Below, in pieces: positions 40,318 to 47,056 of a stretch of DNA of 64,000 nucleotides (position 1 is the stretch's first letter; every line of letters begins with the position of its first letter). The position numbers and the translations under genes are program-made. Under the pieces are notes generated by a model that worked only from the letters and a program-made list of their open reading frames with translations, was not told the DNA's origin and made no database searches. The stretch comes from Conexibacter sp. CPCC 205762 (lineage in GTDB: Bacteria > Actinomycetota > Thermoleophilia > Solirubrobacterales > Solirubrobacteraceae). The DNA is taken from positions 1-64,000 of the forward strand of contig NZ_JAUTDN010000016.1 of the NCBI RefSeq assembly GCF_030646155.1, given 5' to 3'.

Positions 40318-41675
40318 TGGCTGACGGCGACGTGATCCTGCCGCTTGACTTCGGCGAGGGCCCGGACTTCGCGATGGGCTCGTGCGGTCGCGAGCTGTAC
40401 GAGGCGCTGGCACCGCTCGCCTACGACGACGAGCTGTACGGCTGGCCGCTGGCGACGCTGTGCGAGGCGCTGGGTCGCATGCGCCAGCCGATCTCAGACC
40501 TCGTGCGCGCATGGAACGAGCCCGACGTCGAGGCCTACGCAGGCAACACCGACACCAGAGTCACGCTCACGATGCCGCGCTCAGGCTGGTCGAGAGCTGC
40601 CCATCCGAGCGAGGCCCCGGGCGCGCCGGCGGCCCCGGGCAGCGTCGACCTGCTGCCGTTCGTCGGCCAGCTCGTCGGCGTGCGCGGGATCGAGCAGCTC
40701 AGCAACGACGACCGCCGAGAAGCGATCAAGCGCCGCGACGGCTACTCGCGCGGTCAGCTCAGATCGATCCTCTCGTACGCGCGCAGCTTCACCGACGGCG
40801 ACGGCGTGACGCTGCGCGAGCGCTACAACCCCGATGCAGCCTCAGGCGTCGATGCGCCGTACCGCGGGCGCGTCGTCATCAAGCGCTCGCGCGTGAGAGG
40901 GCTCGCTCGCGTCAACATGATCGCGAACCCGCGCGCGGAGGGGCCCTTCACGACCGTCAGACTGCTCTCCAGCAGCACGATGACGGCAACCTTCCTCTCG
41001 AGAGTCGCGTGGACGTGGTCGGAGATCGACCACGCCTTCGCCGTCGAGGGGACGCTGCCCGATGACCAGTCCTCCGGCTGGGTCGGCATCGCCTTCAGCG
41101 ACGCCGGCAGAGCTGCTCATCCAGTGGTGCCCGGCCTCCCCTACACGGCCTCGGTGCTGCTCGCCGTGACGGACGCATCGTTTCTCGTCGACGGGGTGCG
41201 CTGGGTCGCCCGTTGGTTCGACTCGAACGGCGCGCCGCTCGCAACCGTGGAGGGAACGAGATGGGCGACGCTCAACATCTGGGGCTTCCCGTTCGCGTCG
41301 ACGTGGGTCGCGCCGCCGGGTGCCGCCTACGGCCAGTTCTCCGTCGAGCAGAAGACGGACTTCCCGAACGGGGACCGGGTCGCGTTCGAGGTGACGGCCG
41401 CGATGCTGGAGCAGACGGCGAGAGCTGGTGAGTTCGGCGACGCCCTGACGCCCGGGTGGCGGCCGCTCGGCGCGCTCAACGCGTCGCCCGCGCAAGGCCC
41501 CGGGCTCTCGGCCGACGAGTTCGCCGCACGCATCCTGAAGCGCATCCCAGCCGGTCTCAGATACGACGTCTGGATCTCCGACGAGCTCGACTTCGACGAC
41601 GTGAAGGGGACGTTCACCAGCTACGCCGACTTGCTGGACAGAACGACCGGATACAACGACCTCCTGGAGGACTGA
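40317..41675 (+). CDS. gpI-like baseplate protein fused to a C-terminal beta-sandwich
   Basis: 452 residues from ATG 40317. Residues about 20-180 follow the phage tail protein I plan: LYEALAPLAYDDELYGWPLATLCEALGRM, then SVDLLPFVGQLVGVRGIEQLSNDDRREAIKRRDGYSRGQLRSIL. From about 195 a beta-rich module begins (RVNMIANPRAEGPFTTVRLL) and ends in FEVTAAMLEQTARAGEFGDALTPGW, typical of carbohydrate-binding jelly-roll domains that start with NxIxNPxxE. A wedge component fused directly to a binding module would place adhesion on the baseplate. Confidence 0.68.
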   Translation: MADGDVILPLDFGEGPDFAMGSCGRELYEALAPLAYDDELYGWPLATLCEALGRMRQPISDLVRAWNEPDVEAYAGNTDTRVTLTMPRSGWSRAAHPSEAPGAPAAPGSVDLLPFVGQLVGVRGIEQLSNDDRREAIKRRDGYSRGQLRSILSYARSFTDGDGVTLRERYNPDAASGVDAPYRGRVVIKRSRVRGLARVNMIANPRAEGPFTTVRLLSSSTMTATFLSRVAWTWSEIDHAFAVEGTLPDDQSSGWVGIAFSDAGRAAHPVVPGLPYTASVLLAVTDASFLVDGVRWVARWFDSNGAPLATVEGTRWATLNIWGFPFASTWVAPPGAAYGQFSVEQKTDFPNGDRVAFEVTAAMLEQTARAGEFGDALTPGWRPLGALNASPAQGPGLSADEFAARILKRIPAGLRYDVWISDELDFDDVKGTFTSYADLLDRTTGYNDLLED

Positions 41676-41677
41676 CG

Positions 41678-41932
41678 ATGCCTGCCAGTCCATCGAGACG
41701 CATGCTGCTGTCCGCACCCACGGGCGGCGACCGCGCCGACGTTCCGACCCAGCTGCAGAAGCTGCGCGACCGCGTCGACGAGATCGCGCTCACCTTTGCG
41801 CAGGGGACGCTCGCCAATCGTCCCCCGGCGAGAACAGCGGGACGAATCTACGTCGTCACGAGCACGGGGCAGCTGTTCTACGACACGGGCAGTGCGTGGA
41901 GATCACCGGTCACGGAGCCACAACCGAGATGA
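41678..41932 (+). CDS. Fibre module paralogue 1
   Basis: 84 residues. It contains LLSAPTGGDRADVPTQLQKLRDRVDEIALTFAQG and GRIYVVTSTGQLFYDTGSAW, shared with the genes at 41978 and 42243. The first half is a short coiled stalk and the second the small beta-motif GRxYxxTxTGxLxYDTGxxW common at fibre bases. It is the shortest form and lacks a binding tip. Confidence 0.6.
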   Translation: MPASPSRRMLLSAPTGGDRADVPTQLQKLRDRVDEIALTFAQGTLANRPPARTAGRIYVVTSTGQLFYDTGSAWRSPVTEPQPR

Positions 41933-41973
41933 ACGACGCGATGACGAACCTCGACGACTTCTCAAAGGATTGA
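41929..41973 (+). CDS. Tiny coupling ORF
   Basis: ATG overlaps the previous stop (ATGA) and the ORF ends five bases before the next fibre gene. It would encode MNDAMTNLDDFSKD. It probably serves translational coupling only. Confidence 0.25.
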   Translation: MNDAMTNLDDFSKD

Positions 41974-41977
41974 ACGG

Positions 41978-42223
41978 ATGCCGGTGAGACCTTCAACCCG
42001 CCTGCAGCTGCACGCACCAGCTTCCACCGACAGAGTCGACGTGCCCAGCGACCTGCTCAGACTCCGCGACCAGCTCGACGTCGCGGTGGCAGTCTTCGCG
42101 CAAGGCGGTGCGAGCGTCCGCCCGGCGGCAGGCGTCGTCGGGCGCTTTCACTTCGCGACCGACACCGGTCGACTCTCCTACGACACCGGCGTGACGTGGA
42201 TTCCGCTTGTCCTGGTGGTCTGA
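41978..42223 (+). CDS. Fibre module paralogue 2
   Basis: 81 residues, same plan as paralogue 1: LQLHAPASTDRVDVPSDLLRLRDQLDVAVAVFAQGG and GRFHFATDTGRLSYDTGVTW. The hydrophobic end PLVLVV replaces a tip domain. Confidence 0.6.
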   Translation: MPVRPSTRLQLHAPASTDRVDVPSDLLRLRDQLDVAVAVFAQGGASVRPAAGVVGRFHFATDTGRLSYDTGVTWIPLVLVV

Positions 42224-42242
42224 TGACGGAAGGACTGAACCG

Positions 42243-42818
42243 ATGCCCGTGACACCCTCGAGCCGCCTCGGCCTCCATGCCCCCGCGGCCGACGACAGAG
42301 CAGACGTGCCCGGCGACATGCTGAGACTTCGCGATCAGATCGATCTCGTCGCCGCCACGTGCGGACAGGGCGTTCTGGCCGGACGGCCAGCCCCGAGCGT
42401 CGCCGGCCGGCTCTTCGTCGCGCTCGACAGCGGCGAGCTGTTCTACGACGTCGGCACGGAGTGGCGCCTGGTCGCGGTGCAGACGGAGTCTCCGCACATC
42501 GTTGGCGCCCCCGGAGAGCCGCCGTTCTACTCTCGCTATGTCGAATCCGACACGAGCAACATCGTTCGGTTCTGGAAGTCTGGACGACGGGTGTATCTCG
42601 CGGGGCTGGTGCGCGCCAGCGCGCGGCCGTTCGTCTCGGACTATTTCGTCCTGCCCGTCGGCTACCGACCCGCGGCAACGATCACGCGCACGATCAGCAC
42701 CGCCGACGGCGATGGATTCACCCTCACGATCAGCAGCTCAGGGTGGGTGTCCGTGCCCGACACCCTGCCTCACTACCTGACCGCCCTGCTCGACGGCGTC
42801 TGGTTCGACGTCGCCTGA
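42243..42818 (+). CDS. Fibre module paralogue 3 with tip domain
   Basis: 191 residues. The first 85 repeat the module (LGLHAPAADDRADVPGDMLRLRDQIDLVAATCGQG; GRLFVALDSGELFYDVGTEW). About 100 further residues form a beta-rich tip (PPFYSRYVESDTSNIVRFWKSGRRVYLAGLVRAS; FTLTISSSGWVSVPDT). This is the only copy with an apparent receptor-binding end, so the shorter copies may be remnants or stalk-only partners. Confidence 0.62.
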   Translation: MPVTPSSRLGLHAPAADDRADVPGDMLRLRDQIDLVAATCGQGVLAGRPAPSVAGRLFVALDSGELFYDVGTEWRLVAVQTESPHIVGAPGEPPFYSRYVESDTSNIVRFWKSGRRVYLAGLVRASARPFVSDYFVLPVGYRPAATITRTISTADGDGFTLTISSSGWVSVPDTLPHYLTALLDGVWFDVA

Positions 42819-42839
42819 CCGAAGCGACCGACCGGACGT

Positions 42840-43139
42840 GTGGCGATGGCACCACCCGAGGACTATGCGGCGGCGCGCTACGAGGCGCTCAGCGAGCGCA
42901 TCACGCACGTGAAGGCCGGCGCCGACCGGCGGGCCGAGCAGCTCGGCGAGCGGATCGACCGGCTCGCCGATCGGCTCGACGCGAGAGTCGAGCAGCTCGA
43001 CCTGCAGAAGGCCGACCAGGACGATCTCGACAAGGCCTCCAGCCTGCTCGACCGGATCCTGCTGGGCGTGCTCGGCGCGAGCCTCGCGTTCGGCGGCGGG
43101 GCCGTCTGGTTCGTCGTGCAGATCGGAGGAGGACGCTGA
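42840..43139 (+). CDS. XhlA-like coiled-coil protein with C-terminal membrane helix
   Basis: 99 residues from GTG 42840 (ATG at 42846 is an alternative). A coiled coil (KAGADRRAEQLGERIDRLADRLDARVEQLDLQKADQDDLDK) is followed by one membrane helix (RILLGVLGASLAFGGGAVWFVVQ). XhlA of PBSX has this plan and assists the holin. Here it sits at the far end of the operon from the endolysin and holin. Confidence 0.62.
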   Translation: MAMAPPEDYAAARYEALSERITHVKAGADRRAEQLGERIDRLADRLDARVEQLDLQKADQDDLDKASSLLDRILLGVLGASLAFGGGAVWFVVQIGGGR

Positions 43140-43498
43140 TGACGGAGCGACGGATCCGCCGAAGGCTGCGTGCCGCGCGCGCGGCCGCCGACGCGCTCTA
43201 CGCCGACAAGGCGCGCTTCGCGATCGTCTCGCTCGCCGTCTCCGGGCTCGCGCTCGGCGTCGGCGGCGGGGCGCTCGCCTACACCGCCGCGACGAAGGCC
43301 GACCAGGCCGAGCAGATCCAGCGCTCGCGCTACGAGGCGTCGCTGAGATCGTGCGAGTCGCGCAACGCCGACCGCCGCAACATCGCGACAAGAGTGCAGC
43401 CGCGGGCGCCATACACGGTCGCGGACCTGCAGCGCGACTTCGAGCCGATCGCGAGCGACTGCAGGGCCTACGCGCGCGAGCAGGTGCGGGCGCCGTAG
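43139..43498 (+). CDS. Small membrane protein at end of tail operon
   Basis: 119 residues from ATG 43139, overlapping the XhlA-like stop. A basic N-terminus and one membrane helix (about 26-52: FAIVSLAVSGLALGVGGGALAYTAA) precede a polar C-terminal half with two Cys. It is possibly a spanin-like or second lysis protein; function not established. Confidence 0.5.
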   Translation: MTERRIRRRLRAARAAADALYADKARFAIVSLAVSGLALGVGGGALAYTAATKADQAEQIQRSRYEASLRSCESRNADRRNIATRVQPRAPYTVADLQRDFEPIASDCRAYAREQVRAP

Positions 43499-43513
43499 CG
43501 GCGCCGGCGCCGC

Positions 43514-43786
43514 TCAGAAGGGGTCGCTCGGTGTCGGTCGGGTCGGCGTCCGCGGGGGCGGCACCGGCGGCGGCCCGCCGAGGCGCCGTTCGAGCCGCTC
43601 CAATCGCCGCTGCTGCTCGGCGACGACCGTCCGCAGCTGCTCCAGCTCACGCGCCCCTTCGCTCACCCCCAGATAGTGGATCGCCGCCTCGCGCAAGAGG
43701 CGCGCGCGGGTGATCCTGCGCTGACGCGCCTCGGCGCGGAGGCGCCGCTCGAGGTCCTCGTCGACAGTCGTGGCGATGCGCGGCAT
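43514..43786 (-). CDS. Ribbon-helix-helix (CopG/Arc-like) regulator
   Basis: 90 residues from ATG 43786. MPRIATTVDEDLERRLRAEARQRRITRARLLREAAIHYLGV is a classical RHH DNA-binding domain; a leucine/arginine coiled coil and a Pro-rich tail follow. It runs against the flow of the tail operon and lies beside the regulatory block. Antitoxin-like RHH proteins look similar, but no toxin gene is adjacent. Confidence 0.7.
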   Translation of the reverse strand: MPRIATTVDEDLERRLRAEARQRRITRARLLREAAIHYLGVSEGARELEQLRTVVAEQQRRLERLERRLGGPPPVPPPRTPTRPTPSDPF

Positions 43787-43945
43787 TGCAGCACCGTACG
43801 TGGGAGAGCGCGCAAGGTTCCGCAGGAAGCGCTGGCGCGGCGGCGTTCCAACCGCCTCCAGGAGGAGCGTCTGCACGCCAGCGTGCAACGTCATGCGCCG
43901 GTGTCGTCTCCGGGGGCCGTTCGCGGCACCTCTGAAACAGCCCCG

Positions 43946-43974
43946 TTGACACCTTCCCTCACTACTCATTTACT
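43946..43974 (+). promoter_or_regulatory. Promoter in the 43787-44094 intergenic stretch
   Basis: Perfect -35 TTGACA (43946-43951), 17-base spacer, TTTACT (43969-43974). The local sequence is A/T-richer. It reads toward the small gene at 44095. Nothing else was seen in this 308-base interval except the presumed upstream region of the RHH gene. Confidence 0.5.
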
Positions 43975-44094
43975 CCTGAGCATGCAGCGCTGAACGGGCG
44001 TGGCCGGGGAGCCGCGACCTGCGAGACCGTCCCGATCGCGCGTCGTCATCGCCGCGCGGCCGGGCCAGCGCTGCCCATCCACCAAGGAGCGAGC

Positions 44095-44310
44095 ATGAGG
44101 CACGGGGGACTGAGCGACGCCGAGATCGCCGCGTTGACCGCGGCGGTGGCGGTGCTGAGACGTGAGGCAGCGGGGCTGGAGGACGGCTCGCCGACGCGCC
44201 GCGCGCTACTCGCTATCGGATCGAACCTCTTGCGCGCTGCCGGCGAAGCCCGGCAGCGGCAGAGACCGCCTCGTCGAGTGCATCGATCGCGGCTGACCTG
44301 CCGCGGATGA
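44095..44310 (+). CDS. Small hypothetical protein overlapping the repressor gene
   Basis: 71 residues with AAGGAG seven bases upstream and a TTGACA promoter further up. It starts MRHGGLSDAEIAALTAAVAVLRREAAG. Its 3' end overlaps the 3' end of the convergent repressor gene by about 98 bases, so the two transcripts are antisense to each other. The basic C-terminus may be a by-product of the overlap. Confidence 0.45.
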   Translation: MRHGGLSDAEIAALTAAVAVLRREAAGLEDGSPTRRALLAIGSNLLRAAGEARQRQRPPRRVHRSRLTCRG

Positions 44311-44590
44311 AGAGCGCGGGGGCTCTGTCGTCGGGAGCGATCGCGCCGAGCCGGTCGAGGTCGGCCCAGAACCATTCGAACGGCAGCCCGCAGCGCTCGG
44401 CGATCGCGCGCAGCTCCTCCCACGAGGCGCCGCGCAGGCGCGCGCGCTTGCCGGTGATCTCGTCGATCACGGAGCCGCTCTTGCCGATCGCGGCGCCGAG
44501 CTCGTCGCGTGAGAGCTTGGCGTAGGCCTGAGCGGCGCGCACGCGCCGGGCGACCTCCTCGGGCTCAGGGCGGTCGTCGACGGGGGGCAT
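44213..44590 (-). CDS. XRE-family repressor (CI-like)
   Basis: 125 residues. An N-terminal XRE HTH reads VRAAQAYAKLSRDELGAAIGKSGSVIDEITGKRARLRGAS, and a second helical part has ELRAIAERCGLPFEWFWADLDRLG. It is transcribed away from the Cro-like gene at 44669. The tandem palindromes in the gap are its probable operators. It is the likely master repressor of lysogeny. Confidence 0.8.
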   Translation of the reverse strand: MPPVDDRPEPEEVARRVRAAQAYAKLSRDELGAAIGKSGSVIDEITGKRARLRGASWEELRAIAERCGLPFEWFWADLDRLGAIAPDDRAPALFIRGRSAAIDALDEAVSAAAGLRRQRARGSIR

Positions 44591-44622
44591 CGGTCCAGCT
44601 TTGGCGGCGGCCGATGCGATTG

Positions 44623-44645
44623 CAAGATCTTGTTGCAAGATCTTG
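44623..44645. promoter_or_regulatory. Tandem palindromic operators of the lysogeny switch
   Basis: CAAGATCTTG occurs at 44623-44632 and 44636-44645, embedded in a 13-base tandem repeat TTGCAAGATCTTG. The second site overlaps the -35 element (TTGCAA) of the rightward promoter. Confidence 0.8.
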
Positions 44646-44661
44646 TTGCAGTCCCTAATAT
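44633..44661 (+). promoter_or_regulatory. Rightward early promoter
   Basis: TTGCAA (44633-44638), 17-base spacer, TAATAT (44656-44661), seven bases before ATG 44669, so the Cro-like message is leaderless. Repressor binding to the overlapping palindrome would block it. Confidence 0.75.
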
Positions 44662-44668
44662 CTTGGCC

Positions 44669-44890
44669 ATGATCATCGTGACGCCACTGAAGCTCGCGAT
44701 CGTCGCCTCGGGCAGGAGCCAGCGCGAGGTCGCGACCGCGGTCGGGATCAGCGAGTTCAAGCTCTCGCGGATCGTCAACCGCCACGTCAGTCCGGACGCC
44801 GCCACGCGCGCGGCGCTCGCGCGCGAACTCGGCAGCAGCGTCGAGGCGCTCTTCGGCGACGCGCGGCGGCGGCTCCCCGCCGCCGCCTGA
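44669..44890 (+). CDS. Cro-like HTH regulator
   Basis: 73 residues from ATG 44669. KLAIVASGRSQREVATAVGISEFKLSRIVNRHVSPDAATRAALARELGSSVEALF is a complete XRE HTH. It is divergent from the repressor and first in the early operon, the arrangement of cro. The longer frame from 44630 would run through the operators and was rejected. Confidence 0.78.
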   Translation: MIIVTPLKLAIVASGRSQREVATAVGISEFKLSRIVNRHVSPDAATRAALARELGSSVEALFGDARRRLPAAA

Positions 44891-44966
44891 CGCCGCACGC
44901 ACCCGCACGAACACGAGCGCTCCCGCGACGGCAGGTCCGGGGGCGGCACCCGAAATGGAGGATCGG

Positions 44967-45194
44967 ATGCAGATCCGGCAACGCACGTCCCTGCGTGCGG
45001 CGCTGCACGGCGCCCTGCGCCTGCTCGCCGGCGACGACGGCCTCGACGCGCTGCGCGAGGCGCACTACGCGTCGGTCCGCGAATGGGCCGTGCGACCGCT
45101 CGTCGACCCCGACGAGATCGCCTTCGACGCCTGGCCGCACCCCGACGCCGCCGACGAGGCGCCGGTCGTCTTCCCGCGACGGAGAGCGGCATGA
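44967..45194 (+). CDS. Small hypothetical early protein
   Basis: 75 residues from ATG 44967 (GGAGGA just upstream; ATG 44955 in frame is a possible earlier start). It starts MQIRQRTSLRAALHGALRLL, with an acidic middle. It overlaps the next gene by four bases. No family recognised. Confidence 0.5.
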   Translation: MQIRQRTSLRAALHGALRLLAGDDGLDALREAHYASVREWAVRPLVDPDEIAFDAWPHPDAADEAPVVFPRRRAA

Positions 45195-46105
45195 GCGACG
45201 GACGCACGGTCTGGTGGCCGAAGGACTCCGCCTGGTGGCGGCGCGAGCACGTCGTCGAGCTGGGCGAGGAGTTCGGTCCCGCCGGCCCTGCCGTGCTCGA
45301 CTGGCTGACCTGCGAGGCGAAGGCGCAGAACGACGGCGGCAGGGTCAAGGCCGGGCTGCGCTCGTGCGCCCGCGGCGCCTTCGTCGAGGCCGACCTCGTC
45401 GATCGCGTGCTGCTGCGCGCTGCCGCACTCGGCGCGCTCGACGACTACGTCCGCGCCGACGGCCGCTTCACCGCCCGCATCTCCGGCTGGGAGCAGGACA
45501 ACGAGCGTGGCCGAGCCGCCTTCCGCAAGGCGCGCCAGCGCGAGCGCGACGGCGCCGTGACCGACCGTGACGTGTCACGTCCCGTCACGCCCGGTCACGC
45601 CGAGGCCCCCACAGGAGAGGACAGGACAGGACAGCAGGAGACCGCTGGCGCGGTCATAGCGGCGCCGGCCGGCGCCGGCGGCTTCGATGAGCACGTGATC
45701 CGCCTCTGCCGGCTGCAGTCCGAGCTCGCCCGCGCCCGCACCAACCAGGCCAGCAGCTCGCGCAGGCTGCTGCCGACGCGCAGATGGCACGTCGCGATGG
45801 ACCGCCTCATGCGGCTCGACGGCTGGACGCCGGAGCAGGTCGAGCACGTCATCCGCTGGGTCGACAGACACAGCTTCTGGGCCCCGAACGTGCTCACCGC
45901 CGAGGCGCTGCGACGCCACTTCGACCGCTTCGCGGCAGCGATCAACGCCGAGCGCAGAGGGCCTCCTCCCCCGGCCGGGCCTGCGGCGATCCACGATCGC
46001 GGCGCCGCCCGCCGCGCCCGCGCCGCCGCCGCCTTCGCCGAGCTTGTGCGCCCGGCCCCCGTCATCGAGCAGCTGGAAGGGAGCGAGAGCCGTGACGTCG
46101 CGTGA
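45191..46105 (+). CDS. Phage replication-initiation (replisome organiser-like) protein
   Basis: 304 residues. The N-terminal 110 residues (TVWWPKDSAWWRREHVVELGEEFGPAGPAVLDWLTCEAKAQ, then ADLVDRVLLRAAALGALDDYV) resemble the winged-helix N-terminus of phage replisome organisers (DUF4373/DnaD-like). The C-terminal part has LLPTRRWHVAMDRLMRLDGWTPEQVEHVIRWV. It is followed by a helicase-loader-like gene, the usual pair for starting replication of a temperate phage genome. Confidence 0.65.
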   Translation: MSDGRTVWWPKDSAWWRREHVVELGEEFGPAGPAVLDWLTCEAKAQNDGGRVKAGLRSCARGAFVEADLVDRVLLRAAALGALDDYVRADGRFTARISGWEQDNERGRAAFRKARQRERDGAVTDRDVSRPVTPGHAEAPTGEDRTGQQETAGAVIAAPAGAGGFDEHVIRLCRLQSELARARTNQASSSRRLLPTRRWHVAMDRLMRLDGWTPEQVEHVIRWVDRHSFWAPNVLTAEALRRHFDRFAAAINAERRGPPPPAGPAAIHDRGAARRARAAAAFAELVRPAPVIEQLEGSESRDVA

Positions 46106-46679
46106 GTGGCAGCTGATCGCGGTGGTGCTGGAGAACTGCTGGAAGGGCGAGTGGGACGAGGCCCGCGCCGCCGCCTACTTCGTGCTGCTGAAGCCGTTCG
46201 CGGCCGCCGACGTCGAACGGGCGCTGCACGTGCTCGTCCGCAACGGCTCGCCGTTCATCCCCGCCGTCGCCGAGATCGTCACGACGATCGAGGAGGCGGA
46301 GCGGGTCGGCGTGCCGACCTGGCCAGAGGCCTTCCGCCAGCTGCGCAGACTGCTGCCGCGGCACTCGCGCGACCACGAGGCCGGCTTCGCCGCGCTCGCG
46401 GCGGTCCACCCGCTGCTGGCGTCGTTCGTCGCCGCCTACGGCTGGCGGCGGCTGGCGCACGAGCCGGTCGAAGACCCCGACTACGGCGGCGCGGTGCTGC
46501 GGCGGCTCGAGCGCTCGTGGCAGGAGCACGTCGAGCGCCAGCAGACGCGCGCCAGCCACGAGCTGGCGTTCGCGACCGTCGAGCGACGGCGGCTCGCCGG
46601 CCCGCGCAAGCTCGACGCGGCGTCGCTGCTGCCGGCGCCGCCGGAGCGGCTGCCGCTGCCGCCGGAGCAAGCGGCATGA
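46092..46679 (+). CDS. Helicase-loader-like protein
   Basis: 195 residues from GTG 46092, overlapping the previous gene by 14 bases. The N-terminal half (EWQLIAVVLENCWKGEWDEARAAAYFVLLKPFAAADVERALHVLV, then FIPAVAEIV) matches the small helical pattern of G40P-type phage loaders and inhibitors. No Walker motif is present, as expected for that class. Its pairing with the upstream organiser supports a replication role. Confidence 0.6.
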   Translation: MTSREWQLIAVVLENCWKGEWDEARAAAYFVLLKPFAAADVERALHVLVRNGSPFIPAVAEIVTTIEEAERVGVPTWPEAFRQLRRLLPRHSRDHEAGFAALAAVHPLLASFVAAYGWRRLAHEPVEDPDYGGAVLRRLERSWQEHVERQQTRASHELAFATVERRRLAGPRKLDAASLLPAPPERLPLPPEQAA

Positions 46680-47044
46680 GCGCCGCCTCGCAGCCGACCG
46701 GCGCGCTCGACGGCGAGCTGGCGGAGGCGATCGCGCGGCGCGTCGCGGAACTGGTCGCCCCGCGCCCGCCGGCGCCGCTGCTGACGGCCGAACAGGTCGC
46801 CGCGATGCTGCAGGTGAGAGCCGAGTGGGTCTACGAGCATGCCGCCGAGCTGGGCGCGCTGCGACTCGGCGGCGGCGCCCGCGGCCGGCTGCGCTTCGAC
46901 GCCGAGCAGGTGCGCGAGCGACTGCGCGGACCGGCCGCCGCAGCCGATCGCCCCGCGCCCGCGGCCGGGCCGACCGCACGCCCGCGGCGCCGCAGACCAC
47001 GGACCGGCGAGACGCCGCTGCTGCGCGTCGGCCCCAAACGATGA
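46676..47044 (+). CDS. Excisionase-like HTH protein
   Basis: 122 residues. LLTAEQVAAMLQVRAEWVYEHAAELGALRLGGGARGRLRFDAEQVRERL (about 35-84) is the MerR-like winged HTH of the excisionase/helix_turn_helix_17 family; the tail is Pro/Arg-rich. It lies 12 bases before the integrase gene, so a role in excision is likely. Confidence 0.75.
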   Translation: MSAASQPTGALDGELAEAIARRVAELVAPRPPAPLLTAEQVAAMLQVRAEWVYEHAAELGALRLGGGARGRLRFDAEQVRERLRGPAAAADRPAPAAGPTARPRRRRPRTGETPLLRVGPKR

Positions 47045-47056
47045 GGAGGAGGGCAG

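Noticed and set aside
43514-44310. Toxin-antitoxin pair (RHH protein plus small ORF at 44095)
   Set aside because: The two genes are not adjacent in an operon, face away from each other across a 308-base gap, and the small ORF has no toxin-like features.
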